Origin: Pseudomonas sp.
GTDB taxonomy: Bacteria; Pseudomonadota; Gammaproteobacteria; Pseudomonadales; Pseudomonadaceae
Direction: 5' to 3'
Assembly: GCF_030684895.1 (NCBI RefSeq)
Contig: NZ_JAUXXP010000090.1
Coordinates: 1-64,000, forward strand
DNA length: 64,000 nucleotides
Of this stretch, positions 7,248 through 15,185 are shown in pieces. A program made the position numbers and the translations under genes. Position 1 is the stretch's first letter, and each line of letters starts with the position of its first letter. The notes below the pieces were generated by a model. It saw only the letters and a list, made by a program, of their open reading frames with translations, did not search any database and was not told the origin of the DNA.

Positions 7248-7339
7248 CTGTGGTTGTAGGAACACTAGCGAGATTATAACCACAGACATAATACGTCAAC
7301 ACCAAGGTGGTTGGACGCATGTATAACCGAGGTTTTAAC
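7248..7339. promoter_or_regulatory. immunity operator-promoter region between cro and cI
   Basis: For cro (minus): TTGACG (7294-7299), 15-nt spacer, TATAAT (7273-7278). For cI (plus), two options are visible: TTGTAG (7254-7259) with TATAAC (7275-7280, 15-nt spacer), or TTGGAC (7311-7316), 17-nt spacer and TTTAAC (7334-7339). A perfect inverted repeat CTGTGGTT (7248-7255) / AACCACAG (7278-7285) brackets the cro -10, and a third GTGGTT lies at 7307-7312. These are likely half-sites for CI and Cro. Confidence 0.6.
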
Positions 7340-8140
7340 ATCGCCGACATGGACTACCTAAACGCCCCACAACTCCCAACCCTGGCCGACCGGCTGAACT
7401 ATGCGATGAAGCAGCGCGGCATCGTGCAGGACACTTTGGCCGAGCGCGCCGGATGCTCGCAGACCGCCGTGCAGAAACTTGCATCCGGCAAGAGCAAAAC
7501 CGGCAAAAGCAAATTCCTGCCAGCCATTGCCCGCGCGCTCGACATTGACATTGACTGGCTTGAGCTGGGCAAGCTGCCACCACTGAGAACAGCCGAGACC
7601 AGCAACGTCTACCGCATACGCCCAAAGGATGGCGGCCCAGTACTGCTTGACGAACTGTCGCCATGGGACGACAGCACGCCACTCGATGAAGACGAGGTTG
7701 CTTTGCCCATCTACAAGGAAGTTGAACTCGCATCAGGTCACGGCCGCTCGTCAGTGCAAATCGTGCCCGACCGTAAAATCAGATTCTCGGCCTACACCAT
7801 GCGCATGGCTGGCGTAGACCCATCCATGGCGGCTTGCGCCACCAACACAGGCAACAGCAACTTCCCCCTGATCCTCAACGGCGCCACCCTCGGCGTCGAC
7901 AAGGGCACCACCCGCATCGTTGACGGACAGATCTACGCCATCGACCACGACGGCCAGTTGCGCGTTAAGTTTCTATATCGCCTACCTGGTGGCGGCATCC
8001 GACTGCGCAGCTACAACCGAGAAGAGTACCCAGACGAGGACTACACCTTCGACCAGGTGATGGAACAGCGCATCCAAATCATCGGCTGGATATTCTGGTG
8101 GTCGACTCTGAACCACCTCAATTCACCACCACTGCTGTAA
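7319..8140 (+). CDS. CI-type phage repressor (HTH plus S24 peptidase-like domain)
   Basis: It has an N-terminal helix-turn-helix (LAERAGCSQTAVQKLASGKS) and a C-terminal LexA/CI-like S24 domain. Counting from the ATG at 7349, the Ser-Lys dyad is Ser170 (in TGNSNFP) and Lys207 (in LRVKFL), 37 residues apart as in LexA. The cleavage position reads Ala-Ser-Gly-His rather than the usual Ala-Ala-Gly-His, and the usual Met after the catalytic Ser is Asn. The start is uncertain: 7319 has AAGGTGG upstream, while 7349 could give a leaderless message from the promoter ending at 7339. It maintains lysogeny. Confidence 0.9.
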   Translation: MYNRGFNIADMDYLNAPQLPTLADRLNYAMKQRGIVQDTLAERAGCSQTAVQKLASGKSKTGKSKFLPAIARALDIDIDWLELGKLPPLRTAETSNVYRIRPKDGGPVLLDELSPWDDSTPLDEDEVALPIYKEVELASGHGRSSVQIVPDRKIRFSAYTMRMAGVDPSMAACATNTGNSNFPLILNGATLGVDKGTTRIVDGQIYAIDHDGQLRVKFLYRLPGGGIRLRSYNREEYPDEDYTFDQVMEQRIQIIGWIFWWSTLNHLNSPPLL

Positions 8141-8145
8141 AAATT

Positions 8146-8187
8146 ATTACCCTGGTAATTGCCAAGAATTAAAACCGCAGTTATCTT
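8146..8187 (+). promoter_or_regulatory. promoter and operator of the rightward arm
   Basis: A perfect palindrome ATTACC-CT-GGTAAT (8146-8159) abuts a promoter with -35 TTGCCA (8159-8164), 17-nt spacer and -10 TATCTT (8182-8187). The first gene follows at 8224 with a GAGG ribosome site. The palindrome is not one of the CI/Cro half-sites, so another repressor may act here. Confidence 0.55.
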
Positions 8188-8223
8188 TTACCTCGTCTCT
8201 CCACCACAGAGCCGAGGTAAACC

Positions 8224-8385
8224 ATGTCAGCATCTGTTCACGCGCTCCCGTCATGCCCGACCGAGCGCATCTTTGAACTCCGCCGCGCCGCCCTGGCCAC
8301 CGGCTGCCAGTTCACCCGCGTAAAACCCAAGCCCCGCACTGCGCCGGCCCCCTTCGATCCAAACGATGGGGGGCGCGCGGCATGA
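8224..8385 (+). CDS. small phage protein, 53 aa
   Basis: A short ORF beginning MSASVHALPSCPTERIFELR with a GAGG ribosome site 7 nt upstream. It ends in an ATGA overlap with the next gene at 8382-8385, the same coupling seen along the whole rightward arm, which argues that it is translated. Basic, Pro/Ala-rich C-terminus. No family recognised. Confidence 0.65.
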   Translation: MSASVHALPSCPTERIFELRRAALATGCQFTRVKPKPRTAPAPFDPNDGGRAA

Positions 8386-8687
8386 GCAAGCGTAAAAAGC
8401 CAACCGCCAAATCACAAAGCAAGGCGTTCTACCTTCAGCAGTTGCTGAAGGAGATACGCAGCATCCGAGAAAACAAGCACGCTACAGCCAGCGAGCACGC
8501 CCAACTTCAGGCGCACGGCATGATCGCGGCCGGCTTGTTCCTCGACCAGCTCACATCGGCTGAGTACAGCATCCTCTGGGACCTCGCGTCGAACGCCTGG
8601 GGCTGCCGCTGGTTTGAATTCCATCACAAGCTCCCGCTGTACTCGCGCCAACCGGCAACGTCTCCAGTACTGGAGGCCGCAGCATGA
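8382..8687 (+). CDS. hypothetical phage protein
   Basis: A 101-residue protein with a very basic N-terminus (SKRKKPTAKSQSKAF) and a helical body. Function unknown. Overlaps both neighbours by 4 nt (ATGA), consistent with one polycistronic unit. Confidence 0.7.
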   Translation: MSKRKKPTAKSQSKAFYLQQLLKEIRSIRENKHATASEHAQLQAHGMIAAGLFLDQLTSAEYSILWDLASNAWGCRWFEFHHKLPLYSRQPATSPVLEAAA

Positions 8688-9283
8688 ATTTCACCCTCCC
8701 CGAAGACGCCCTGCTGCGCCTGGCTGCTCAGCTCAGCCTAAACGGCACGTTCAACCACACCGTTCGCTCGGCCTACAACTCGCACCAGGTGATGTTCCGC
8801 ATCAAGGTCGAGCGCGGCCAGGACGACACCTGCGCAACCATTGAGATGGGCGGGCAGACCCACAGCATCACTGTCAACAACGCTGACCCACAGCGCCATC
8901 TGCTGGTGGCCGATCTGATCGACGCCATCGCCAACGGCCGCGTAGACAGCGCAGAGGTGGCCCCCGCCCGCGTCACCCGCATGCCCCTGCTGCCTGAGCC
9001 AGACGGTCTGCTGGATGACACCCAGCTGGGCCGCCTCAAGCACATGGTTCGCCATGGCGGCTTTGCCAGCCTTGAAACCGGGCACCAATGCCCGATCAAC
9101 GTGGCCGTGCACCGCACCCGCCCAGCTCAGGGCGTAACCGTCATTGCCAGCATCGGCAGCAGCCGCCCACGCACCAAGTGCTTCACCGTGCGCGGTGATG
9201 AGCGCGAATGCCTCAAGCGCCTGCTGATCAGCATCGAGGATCTGCACATCATCGCCACGCCCCAGCGCGCGGCCGCAGCGTAG
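8684..9283 (+). CDS. hypothetical phage protein
   Basis: A 199-residue protein, mixed alpha/beta in appearance, with no recognised motif. It overlaps the upstream gene by ATGA and is followed after 9 nt by the KilAC-like gene, whose ribosome site GGAGG lies in the gap. Probably a phage-specific accessory gene. Confidence 0.7.
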   Translation: MNFTLPEDALLRLAAQLSLNGTFNHTVRSAYNSHQVMFRIKVERGQDDTCATIEMGGQTHSITVNNADPQRHLLVADLIDAIANGRVDSAEVAPARVTRMPLLPEPDGLLDDTQLGRLKHMVRHGGFASLETGHQCPINVAVHRTRPAQGVTVIASIGSSRPRTKCFTVRGDERECLKRLLISIEDLHIIATPQRAAAA

Positions 9284-9292
9284 GAGGTCGCC

Positions 9293-9583
9293 ATGTCCAA
9301 TTCATTCAAGTACACCGCACAGCGCCTCGGCCTGGGCCATCGCGACCTGATGAAGCGCATGCGCACGGCCGGCTTGCTAGACAACTTCAACCTGCCCAGC
9401 AACCCGGAGATGACCAAGCACTATCTGGTCACCCGCGAGAACAAGTTCTACAGCGACGAAAAGGGCTGGCGCTTCACCCGCACCACCCGCGTGACCGATG
9501 CCGGCATTCCCTGGCTGGCGCGCAAGCTGGGCATCGAGCAGCCAATGCCAGAACCACAGGCAGATCCGCGTGATGTCGCGTGA
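9293..9583 (+). CDS. KilAC-like (antirepressor C-terminal type) protein
   Basis: The 96-residue protein resembles the KilAC domain at the C-terminus of phage antirepressors: AQRLGLGHRDLMKRMRTAGL, then a segment ending FTRTTRVTDAGIPWLARKLG. The N-terminal half of a full antirepressor (BRO or Ant domain) is missing, so it is a stand-alone KilAC module. It may bind DNA or repressors. GGAGG precedes the start. Assignment is by pattern and moderately sure. Confidence 0.6.
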   Translation: MSNSFKYTAQRLGLGHRDLMKRMRTAGLLDNFNLPSNPEMTKHYLVTRENKFYSDEKGWRFTRTTRVTDAGIPWLARKLGIEQPMPEPQADPRDVA

Positions 9584-9779
9584 GATCAAATACACAACCC
9601 CGGATGGCCGCGAGATCACCCCGATCTGGGCACGCCAATGGGTGGCAGCACTGATGAAGCTGCCCACCCAGGAGGATCGCAAAGCAGCCATCCGCGACCA
9701 AGTACCCGAGCACCTGCGCGAACTCGTTCGCACCATGGGCCGCAACGCCTGGGAACACCCAAGCCGGAGCAAACAATGA
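9573..9779 (+). CDS. hypothetical phage protein, 68 aa
   Basis: Begins MSREIKYTTPDGREITPIWARQ. The start at 9573 lies inside the end of the KilAC-like gene (11-nt overlap), and its stop overlaps the next start by ATGA. Function not recognised. The longer reading frame to 9498 would duplicate coding in the previous gene and is not favoured. Confidence 0.65.
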   Translation: MSREIKYTTPDGREITPIWARQWVAALMKLPTQEDRKAAIRDQVPEHLRELVRTMGRNAWEHPSRSKQ

Positions 9780-10231
9780 AAGACTCAAAGCTACTCGACG
9801 ACACCCTGATTGACCTGCTGCGCACGCCAGAAAGTTACCGCACCAGTGAAGTCATCAGCAGCGCCCTGCACCTGGCAGCCACCGCAGCCGGCCTGCGCCT
9901 CGGCCACCCATCTGACCTGCAGCAGCAACACATGCAGCTTGAGGGCGCGGTGGCACGCCTCACCGCCGCCCTGGGCAATGGCTTCACCCACCGCACCACC
10001 CTTCGCCTAGGGCCGGACGTAGCCGGCATTGAGCTGTTCGCCTCAATCGAGGCCATCGGCCGGGCTGACCTGCGGTTTACCGGCTTTGGCTCCACCGCCC
10101 ACGGCGTGCTCAACAAGCTCCAACAGGCCATCGCCGCACACGGCATCAACATCGGCACGGCCAAGCCCAAGGTGCGCCACCCCGACAAAAACCCGCTGCG
10201 CCTGCTCCCGCGTGAGGCCCGCAGCGCATGA
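9776..10231 (+). CDS. hypothetical phage protein
   Basis: A 151-residue protein starting MKDSKLLDDTLIDLL. It is mostly helical in the first half, with no recognised family. Linked by ATGA overlaps to both neighbours. The longer frame starting at 9638 overlaps the upstream gene almost completely and is rejected. Confidence 0.68.
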   Translation: MKDSKLLDDTLIDLLRTPESYRTSEVISSALHLAATAAGLRLGHPSDLQQQHMQLEGAVARLTAALGNGFTHRTTLRLGPDVAGIELFASIEAIGRADLRFTGFGSTAHGVLNKLQQAIAAHGINIGTAKPKVRHPDKNPLRLLPREARSA

Positions 10232-10554
10232 GCCCACCCAACGACCAACAGCAGCCCCTGCGCCTGCTAGTCGCGCCCAAGGCCAGCACGGTGGACATGC
10301 TCTTTCGCATGTTCGGCACCGTGCTGATCCCGCTGGAGGCAGTGCGCACCGAGCTGTTCCGCAACCTCAACGCCGACCGCTTCGGCCGCGTGGTCGCCAC
10401 GCCTCGTCTGCCGCTCCCAGTCACCACCCTGGAAGACAGCACCAAGGCCCAGCGCTTTATCGAGATCCACCACCTGGCCGCCCACATCGAACAACGCGCC
10501 GGCCAGGCAGACGACACCCTGGCCAAAGCGCTGGGCAGCGAGCAGGAGACCTGA
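10228..10554 (+). CDS. PrtN-like pyocin activator family protein
   Basis: The 108-residue protein matches the PrtN pattern: TVDMLFRMFGTVLIPLEAVRTELFRNLNAD, a PVTTLEDSTKAQRFIEIHHLAAHIEQR segment and a short tail. PrtN activates pyocin genes in P. aeruginosa by binding P boxes. Phage homologues are common in this position and may activate phage or host genes. Overlaps its upstream neighbour by ATGA. Confidence 0.75.
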   Translation: MSPPNDQQQPLRLLVAPKASTVDMLFRMFGTVLIPLEAVRTELFRNLNADRFGRVVATPRLPLPVTTLEDSTKAQRFIEIHHLAAHIEQRAGQADDTLAKALGSEQET

Positions 10555-10557
10555 GCC

Positions 10558-10752
10558 ATGCACCGCTACTGCCGTGAATGCCGCGCCGAACTCGGCGAGT
10601 TCGACCACAAAGAGATCGGGCTTTGCCAAGAGCACATACAACTCTGCGAGGACTGGAAACGCTTTGATGACCTGCGCGAGGAAGGCCACAGCACCTATGC
10701 CGCCAAGCTGATGGCCGGCCTCGCAGATCCACCAGACCCCGACGCCGACTGA
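10558..10752 (+). CDS. small Cys-containing hypothetical protein
   Basis: A 64-residue acidic protein with CRECRAELGEF near the N-terminus and further Cys at LCQEH and LCEDW, which could form a small zinc knuckle. Function unknown. It starts 3 nt after the PrtN-like stop. A 71-nt gap follows. Confidence 0.65.
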   Translation: MHRYCRECRAELGEFDHKEIGLCQEHIQLCEDWKRFDDLREEGHSTYAAKLMAGLADPPDPDAD

Positions 10753-10823
10753 TCCACCCAAAACCACCTGACAGCCGCACCCGCTGCCACCACCAGCGAC
10801 CGGCCAACCCGAGGAGATCCACC

Positions 10824-11531
10824 ATGACCACACCGCAAATCTATGGCCTGTTTGCCATGCTCACCGTCGCCGCCATCGCCGGCTTGATCTTCTACTGCAT
10901 CGGCCTGCGTACCGGACGCCAGGCATCAACCAACATCATCGCTGCCCTGGAACAGTCCAAAACCAACCTGGGCAACACCAACGCCAAACTCGTTGCCGGC
11001 CTGATCGAGGTCAACCGCACACTGGACGCCCGCGAGGGCGCACTGAGCAAGCTGCGCCAGAGCCTGATCGAGGAGCAACGCGACCACGGCGAGGTCGAGC
11101 GCGGCCTGCTGAATCGCCTGGCCGCCGCCTACCGATTGACCACAGAGGATCAAGCCGTACTGGTGGCCATCGCCGCCAAGCTCAGCCTGGCAGCCGACAC
11201 CTTCGCCGGCCTCAACGCCCACGACCACGCCAAAGCATCACGCCTCTTTCAGGCTCAAGCGCTGGACATGGCAGACCGCATCGAAAAGGCGCTCGCCAAC
11301 CAGCAGCCGCACCCGGATACCGAGATCATCGAATGGCTGAACACCAACGGCGATTACTGGGGCGAACCGGATCACGGCACCCTGCGCTTTGACGTAAACA
11401 GCCCCGAGGAAGGCTTCGAGCACCTGCGCGACGTGCTCACCCTGGCCATCCAGCAGAAGCAGGCCGACACCGAAAGCGCTACCACCACCATCGGCAACTG
11501 GCGCGAGCAGGAAGCGGAGCGTGCAGCATGA
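10824..11531 (+). CDS. membrane-anchored coiled-coil phage protein
   Basis: A 235-residue protein with an N-terminal membrane segment (about residues 8-28: LFAMLTVAAIAGLIFYCIGL) followed by a long helical, probably coiled-coil region (about 35-100). The C-terminal part has no recognised fold. It has an AGGAG ribosome site and ATGA coupling to the next gene. Possibly a superinfection or membrane-associated accessory protein, but this is a guess. Confidence 0.65.
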   Translation: MTTPQIYGLFAMLTVAAIAGLIFYCIGLRTGRQASTNIIAALEQSKTNLGNTNAKLVAGLIEVNRTLDAREGALSKLRQSLIEEQRDHGEVERGLLNRLAAAYRLTTEDQAVLVAIAAKLSLAADTFAGLNAHDHAKASRLFQAQALDMADRIEKALANQQPHPDTEIIEWLNTNGDYWGEPDHGTLRFDVNSPEEGFEHLRDVLTLAIQQKQADTESATTTIGNWREQEAERAA

Positions 11532-11752
11532 ACCGCAATTACCCCCTGCTGCGCCTCACCCCAGACCAAGCCGGCAAGCTGCAGCACGACTTCAACCGCT
11601 TGCAGGCCAACCACACCGAACTCAAGGCCCAGCTGGCCGCGCTGGAACAAGCCATGCGCGACCTCTACGGCTCGCAAGCCTTCCTTGAACTGCGCAACCA
11701 CGCCCGCAACCAGGCCCAGGCCGCGCTGCTGAAACAGGAGATCGCCGCATGA
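11528..11752 (+). CDS. small helical phage protein
   Basis: A 74-residue protein predicted to be almost entirely helical (QAGKLQHDFNRLQANHTELK and similar), likely a short coiled coil. No family recognised. ATGA overlaps on both sides. Confidence 0.62.
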   Translation: MNRNYPLLRLTPDQAGKLQHDFNRLQANHTELKAQLAALEQAMRDLYGSQAFLELRNHARNQAQAALLKQEIAA

Positions 11753-12333
11753 CACGGATCATCCTTCAATCCGCCCGCGAATTTGACCTACTCAAGCCCC
11801 GCGCGGATCTGATCACCACGCTCGACATCGCTCACGCCCTGAGCCTGATCTGCCGCTTCAACGGCCACTGCAACCGCCACTACTCAGTGGCGCAGCACAG
11901 CCTGCTGGTGGCCGATATCGTCGAAAGCCAAGGCCACGGCCCAGAGATCCAACTGCAGGCCCTGCTGCACGATGCGGCCGAGGCCTATGTCGGCGACCTG
12001 GTGCGCCCGCTCAAATACCACCTACGCCGCCAAGCCTGCGGGCAGCAGTCGGACTTCGACCGAGTAGAGGAAAGGGTGTGGGAGGCCATCTGCGATCAGT
12101 TCGAGCTGGAGCCCGAGCTGCCATTCGTCGTGCACGACGCCGACATGATCGCCCTCGCCACCGAACGCCGCGAGCTACTGCCAGATCACCCATCTGTTTG
12201 GGATTGCCTGCACGGCATCACCCCGCACCGCATCGAGCTGGAAAACTGGACACCCGGCCAAGCCCGCCAGGCCTTCCACGACCGGCTGCTTGACCTGCTG
12301 GCCACCACCCACCGCGCAAGGGCTGCAGCATGA
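11749..12333 (+). CDS. HD-domain phosphohydrolase (YfdR-like)
   Basis: The 194-residue protein has an HD-domain pattern: H in NRHYSVAQHS, the HD pair in ALLHDAAEAYVGDLVRPLK, and a later Asp in VHDADMIALATERREL. Members of this phage-borne group (such as E. coli YfdR) hydrolyse deoxynucleoside monophosphates. Here it may adjust nucleotide pools during phage replication. It is coupled by ATGA to both neighbours. Confidence 0.8.
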   Translation: MTRIILQSAREFDLLKPRADLITTLDIAHALSLICRFNGHCNRHYSVAQHSLLVADIVESQGHGPEIQLQALLHDAAEAYVGDLVRPLKYHLRRQACGQQSDFDRVEERVWEAICDQFELEPELPFVVHDADMIALATERRELLPDHPSVWDCLHGITPHRIELENWTPGQARQAFHDRLLDLLATTHRARAAA

Positions 12334-12611
12334 GCAAGAAGACCATCGAAATGCTGCAGAAAGCAGACACCGAGGCCGACCTGATCACCGACGCGGAACT
12401 TGACCAGGCCTGGGGCGGCGCCAACTTTGGCGGCATGTCAAAGCGCGAGGTGATCCGCCTCGGCACGCTTAAATGCCTGGCCGGCTGGCACCAAGGCCAC
12501 ACCAGCCGGACGATCTGCACCGAACTGGGACTCATCAACGAAAAGTACAAAGTCACCGCCAAGGGCCGCGCCTATCTGTGGCTGGCATTCGGCCGCCGGA
12601 GCAACTTCTGA
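12330..12611 (+). CDS. hypothetical phage protein
   Basis: A 93-residue protein with a recognisable C-terminal winged-helix-like stretch (SRTICTELGLINEKYKVTAK), which could place it among small DNA-binding phage proteins. This is only an impression. Overlaps neighbours at both ends. Confidence 0.62.
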   Translation: MSKKTIEMLQKADTEADLITDAELDQAWGGANFGGMSKREVIRLGTLKCLAGWHQGHTSRTICTELGLINEKYKVTAKGRAYLWLAFGRRSNF

Positions 12612-12997
12612 TGACCACTACCAGCACACAAGGCGCACACACACCAGGCAACGAAGCCCCAACCCAGGCGGCCGAGCAGATCACCCTGCCACCCTGCCCA
12701 TTCTGCGAAGGCCCACCGGCAGTGATCGTCACCAGAACGTTCGAACCCTTCGGTTCAGTCGAGCCGACAGAGCACTTCGGCTGCACGGGCCTGGACGTAG
12801 ACGCCTACGTCTTCTGCCACGAATGCGGCGCCGAAGGGCCGAAGCACGAAACGGTGATCTTCACCCAGGCCGACTACCTGGAAGCGGAACGCGCAGGCGC
12901 GGTGCTATGGACGGAACGCTCCGCCAAGCATCGCCACCTCTACGACGCCGGCTCGCCCGAAGGGCTCAATCTGTACCCACAGGAGGCAGGGCAATGA
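12611..12997 (+). CDS. Lar-like restriction alleviation protein
   Basis: The 128-residue protein has a Lar-type zinc ribbon: LPPCPFCEGPPAVIV near residue 32 and VFCHECGAEGP near residue 70. Rac prophage Lar modulates type I restriction-modification to favour modification. Here the gene is close to a phage DNA methyltransferase, which fits a protective role against host restriction. The start at 12611 overlaps the previous stop by one base. Confidence 0.7.
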   Translation: MTTTSTQGAHTPGNEAPTQAAEQITLPPCPFCEGPPAVIVTRTFEPFGSVEPTEHFGCTGLDVDAYVFCHECGAEGPKHETVIFTQADYLEAERAGAVLWTERSAKHRHLYDAGSPEGLNLYPQEAGQ

Positions 12998-13311
12998 AAC
13001 CAGCCACCGCGACCACAACAACCAAGGCCGTGCGTCAGCACGGCGGCGGCCTGGTACAGGCCAACCAGCCGCGTGCCGCTTTGCGCGGCCGCCAGCAATG
13101 CCCGAGCGGGGGCGTTAAAAAGAGTCTCTGCTGCGCAGCAGCAGGCATTAATGCTCTTGATCTGCAAGCCACCGCCGCCCTCGCATACCCCATGACAGGC
13201 GTGCGCCAGGCGCAAAAGTTGAGCACCCCGCTCCGCTCTCCTGTCCGCCCGCCCGCGCAGCTTCTCGTGGGGTATACGCACCAACTGAACATCAACCGGG
13301 GGCGCGCATGA
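12994..13311 (+). CDS. doubtful small ORF between lar-like gene and methyltransferase
   Basis: A 105-codon frame from ATG 12994 to 13311 keeps the ATGA coupling to both neighbours, which favours reality. Its composition is odd, with a Thr run, CCAAAG and little fold. The DNA here also contains a palindrome (CTGCTGCGCAGCAG, near 13127-13140) and repeated GC-rich stretches. It may be a leader with structured RNA rather than a protein gene. Confidence 0.4.
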   Translation: MKPATATTTTKAVRQHGGGLVQANQPRAALRGRQQCPSGGVKKSLCCAAAGINALDLQATAALAYPMTGVRQAQKLSTPLRSPVRPPAQLLVGYTHQLNINRGRA

Positions 13312-15185
13312 CAGCCTTCAATCAAAGCCACTTCGCCAAGGCCTGCCGCACCCAGTTCGCCCTGGACTTCGAGGGCTACATCACCGTCGATCTGTTCTCG
13401 GGCGGTGGCGGCGCATCCATTGCTATCGAGAAAGCCACAGGCAAGCCGGTGGACATCGCCATCAACCACGATGCCGAAGCCATCAGCCTGCACATGCGCA
13501 ACCACCCGCAGGCCGAGCACTACCAGAAGGACATTCGCGAGGTATGCCCCAAGGTAGCCACGCGCGGGCGCCAGGTAGGCCACTTGCACGGCAGCCCGGA
13601 ATGCACCCACCACAGCCAAGCATCCGGCGGGCAACCACGCAGCGTGGAAAGCCGCTCACTGTCGTGGACGATGATCCGTTGGGGCGGTCAGGCCCGGCCG
13701 GTGATGATCACCATGGAAAACGTGATGCAGATCCTGCAGTGGGGTCCACTGATCGCCAAGCGCTGCAAGCACACCGGCCGCGTGGTGACGCTGGACATGA
13801 TCACCTGCCCACGTACCGGCAAGCAGGTCAACCGCGTGGCCAACCCAGGCGAGCGCGTACCCGTGCAACAGCAGTACCTGGTGCCAGATCCGAAACGAAA
13901 AGGCAAAACCTGGGCGCGCTTCATCGGTGAGCTGCAGGGCATGGGGTATGAGGTGCTGTTCGGCAAACTGAATGCAGCCGAGTACGGCGCACCAACCACC
14001 CGCGAGCGCCTGTTCCTGATCGCACGGCGCGACGGCGAGCCGCTGTACTGGCCCGAGCCAACCCACTGCAAAGCACCAGGCAAGGGCCACAAAGCCTGGG
14101 TGCCGGTGGCCGAGTGCATTGACTGGTCCATCCCCTGCCCGAGCATCTTCCTCGACAAGGAAGGCGGCAAAGCCTTCAAGGTCAAGCGCCCACTGGTGGC
14201 CAAGACCATGGCGCGCATCCGCAAGGGCATCGAGCGCTTCGTCATCAACCACGCCGACCCATTCATCGTCAGCGTGAACCACGGCGGCGCCGATTTCCGT
14301 GGCCAGGGCACTGGCAACCCAATCGCAACAATCACGGGAGGCCACGGTTTTGCGATTGCACAGCCTACCCTCGCGCCCTTCATCACCGAGCACGCCAACG
14401 CCAGCAACCAGCGCAACGTGGCAGCGGCCGAGCCGATCCCGACGCTATGCGCCGAGGTTAAAGGAGGTCACTTTGCGGTGGTCAGCCCGATACTAGTGGG
14501 CGCAGGCGGCCCAGCCTATTCGGCAAAGCCCGTTTCAGCTGATCAACCAACCGGCACCATCCTCACCGAGAACCACAAGGCAATCGCTGTCGCGTACCTG
14601 GCGCAGCACAACGGCGGCTTCAACACCACGCCAGGCCATCATCCGTCACGCCCGGCATCAGCCATCACCACCACCGGAAGCCAGCAGAACATCGTAGCGG
14701 CCAGCCTTGTGACCCTGCGCAACAACTGCGTAGGCGAGGATCTGCGAGACCAAGCACCGGCCATCACCGCCGGCGGCACCCACCTGGCGCTGATGGAATG
14801 CACCCTGGCACCCGAGCACGAAGCCGGAGCCCTGCGCGTGGCCGCCTTCCTGATGGGCTACTACGGCACCGACAACACCTACGACGCCCGCGACCCAGCC
14901 GCCACCATCACCACCCGCGACCGCCTGGCGCTGGTAACGGTTGTGATCAAGGGCTCGCCATACGTGATCGTCGACATCGGCATGCGCATGCTCACCCCGC
15001 GCGAGCTGTACCTAGCGCAAGGCTTCCCGAGCAATTACGTGATCGACCAAGGCCACGACGGCAAACCGATCACCGCACGCGCCCAGGTGCGCATGTGCGG
15101 CAACTCGGTATCACCACCACCACTAGAAGCCCTGCTGCGCGCAAACCCACTGCGCGGCCGGCAAGCACTGCAGGAGGCAGCATGA
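13308..15185 (+). CDS. phage DNA (cytosine-5) methyltransferase with repetitive TRD
   Basis: The 625-residue enzyme modifies cytosines in phage DNA, probably against host restriction. Visible motifs: I DLFSGGGG (28-35), IV with catalytic Cys99 in GSPECTHHS, VI ENV (137-139), VIII RER (232-234) and X CGNSV (597-601). Motif IV has Glu-Cys instead of the usual Pro-Cys, as in other phage enzymes of this type. Between VIII and X lies a long variable region with six degenerate repeats of the form PxxTITxxxxxxAxV (near residues 338, 376, 414, 448, 483 and 530). No cognate nuclease is next to it, so it is an orphan methylase. Confidence 0.9.
   Translation: MTAFNQSHFAKACRTQFALDFEGYITVDLFSGGGGASIAIEKATGKPVDIAINHDAEAISLHMRNHPQAEHYQKDIREVCPKVATRGRQVGHLHGSPECTHHSQASGGQPRSVESRSLSWTMIRWGGQARPVMITMENVMQILQWGPLIAKRCKHTGRVVTLDMITCPRTGKQVNRVANPGERVPVQQQYLVPDPKRKGKTWARFIGELQGMGYEVLFGKLNAAEYGAPTTRERLFLIARRDGEPLYWPEPTHCKAPGKGHKAWVPVAECIDWSIPCPSIFLDKEGGKAFKVKRPLVAKTMARIRKGIERFVINHADPFIVSVNHGGADFRGQGTGNPIATITGGHGFAIAQPTLAPFITEHANASNQRNVAAAEPIPTLCAEVKGGHFAVVSPILVGAGGPAYSAKPVSADQPTGTILTENHKAIAVAYLAQHNGGFNTTPGHHPSRPASAITTTGSQQNIVAASLVTLRNNCVGEDLRDQAPAITAGGTHLALMECTLAPEHEAGALRVAAFLMGYYGTDNTYDARDPAATITTRDRLALVTVVIKGSPYVIVDIGMRMLTPRELYLAQGFPSNYVIDQGHDGKPITARAQVRMCGNSVSPPPLEALLRANPLRGRQALQEAA

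Noticed and set aside
14310..14945. repeats in the methyltransferase as a possible CRISPR-like or tandem-repeat array
   Set aside because: They are degenerate protein-level repeats of unequal spacing, not DNA repeats with spacers.
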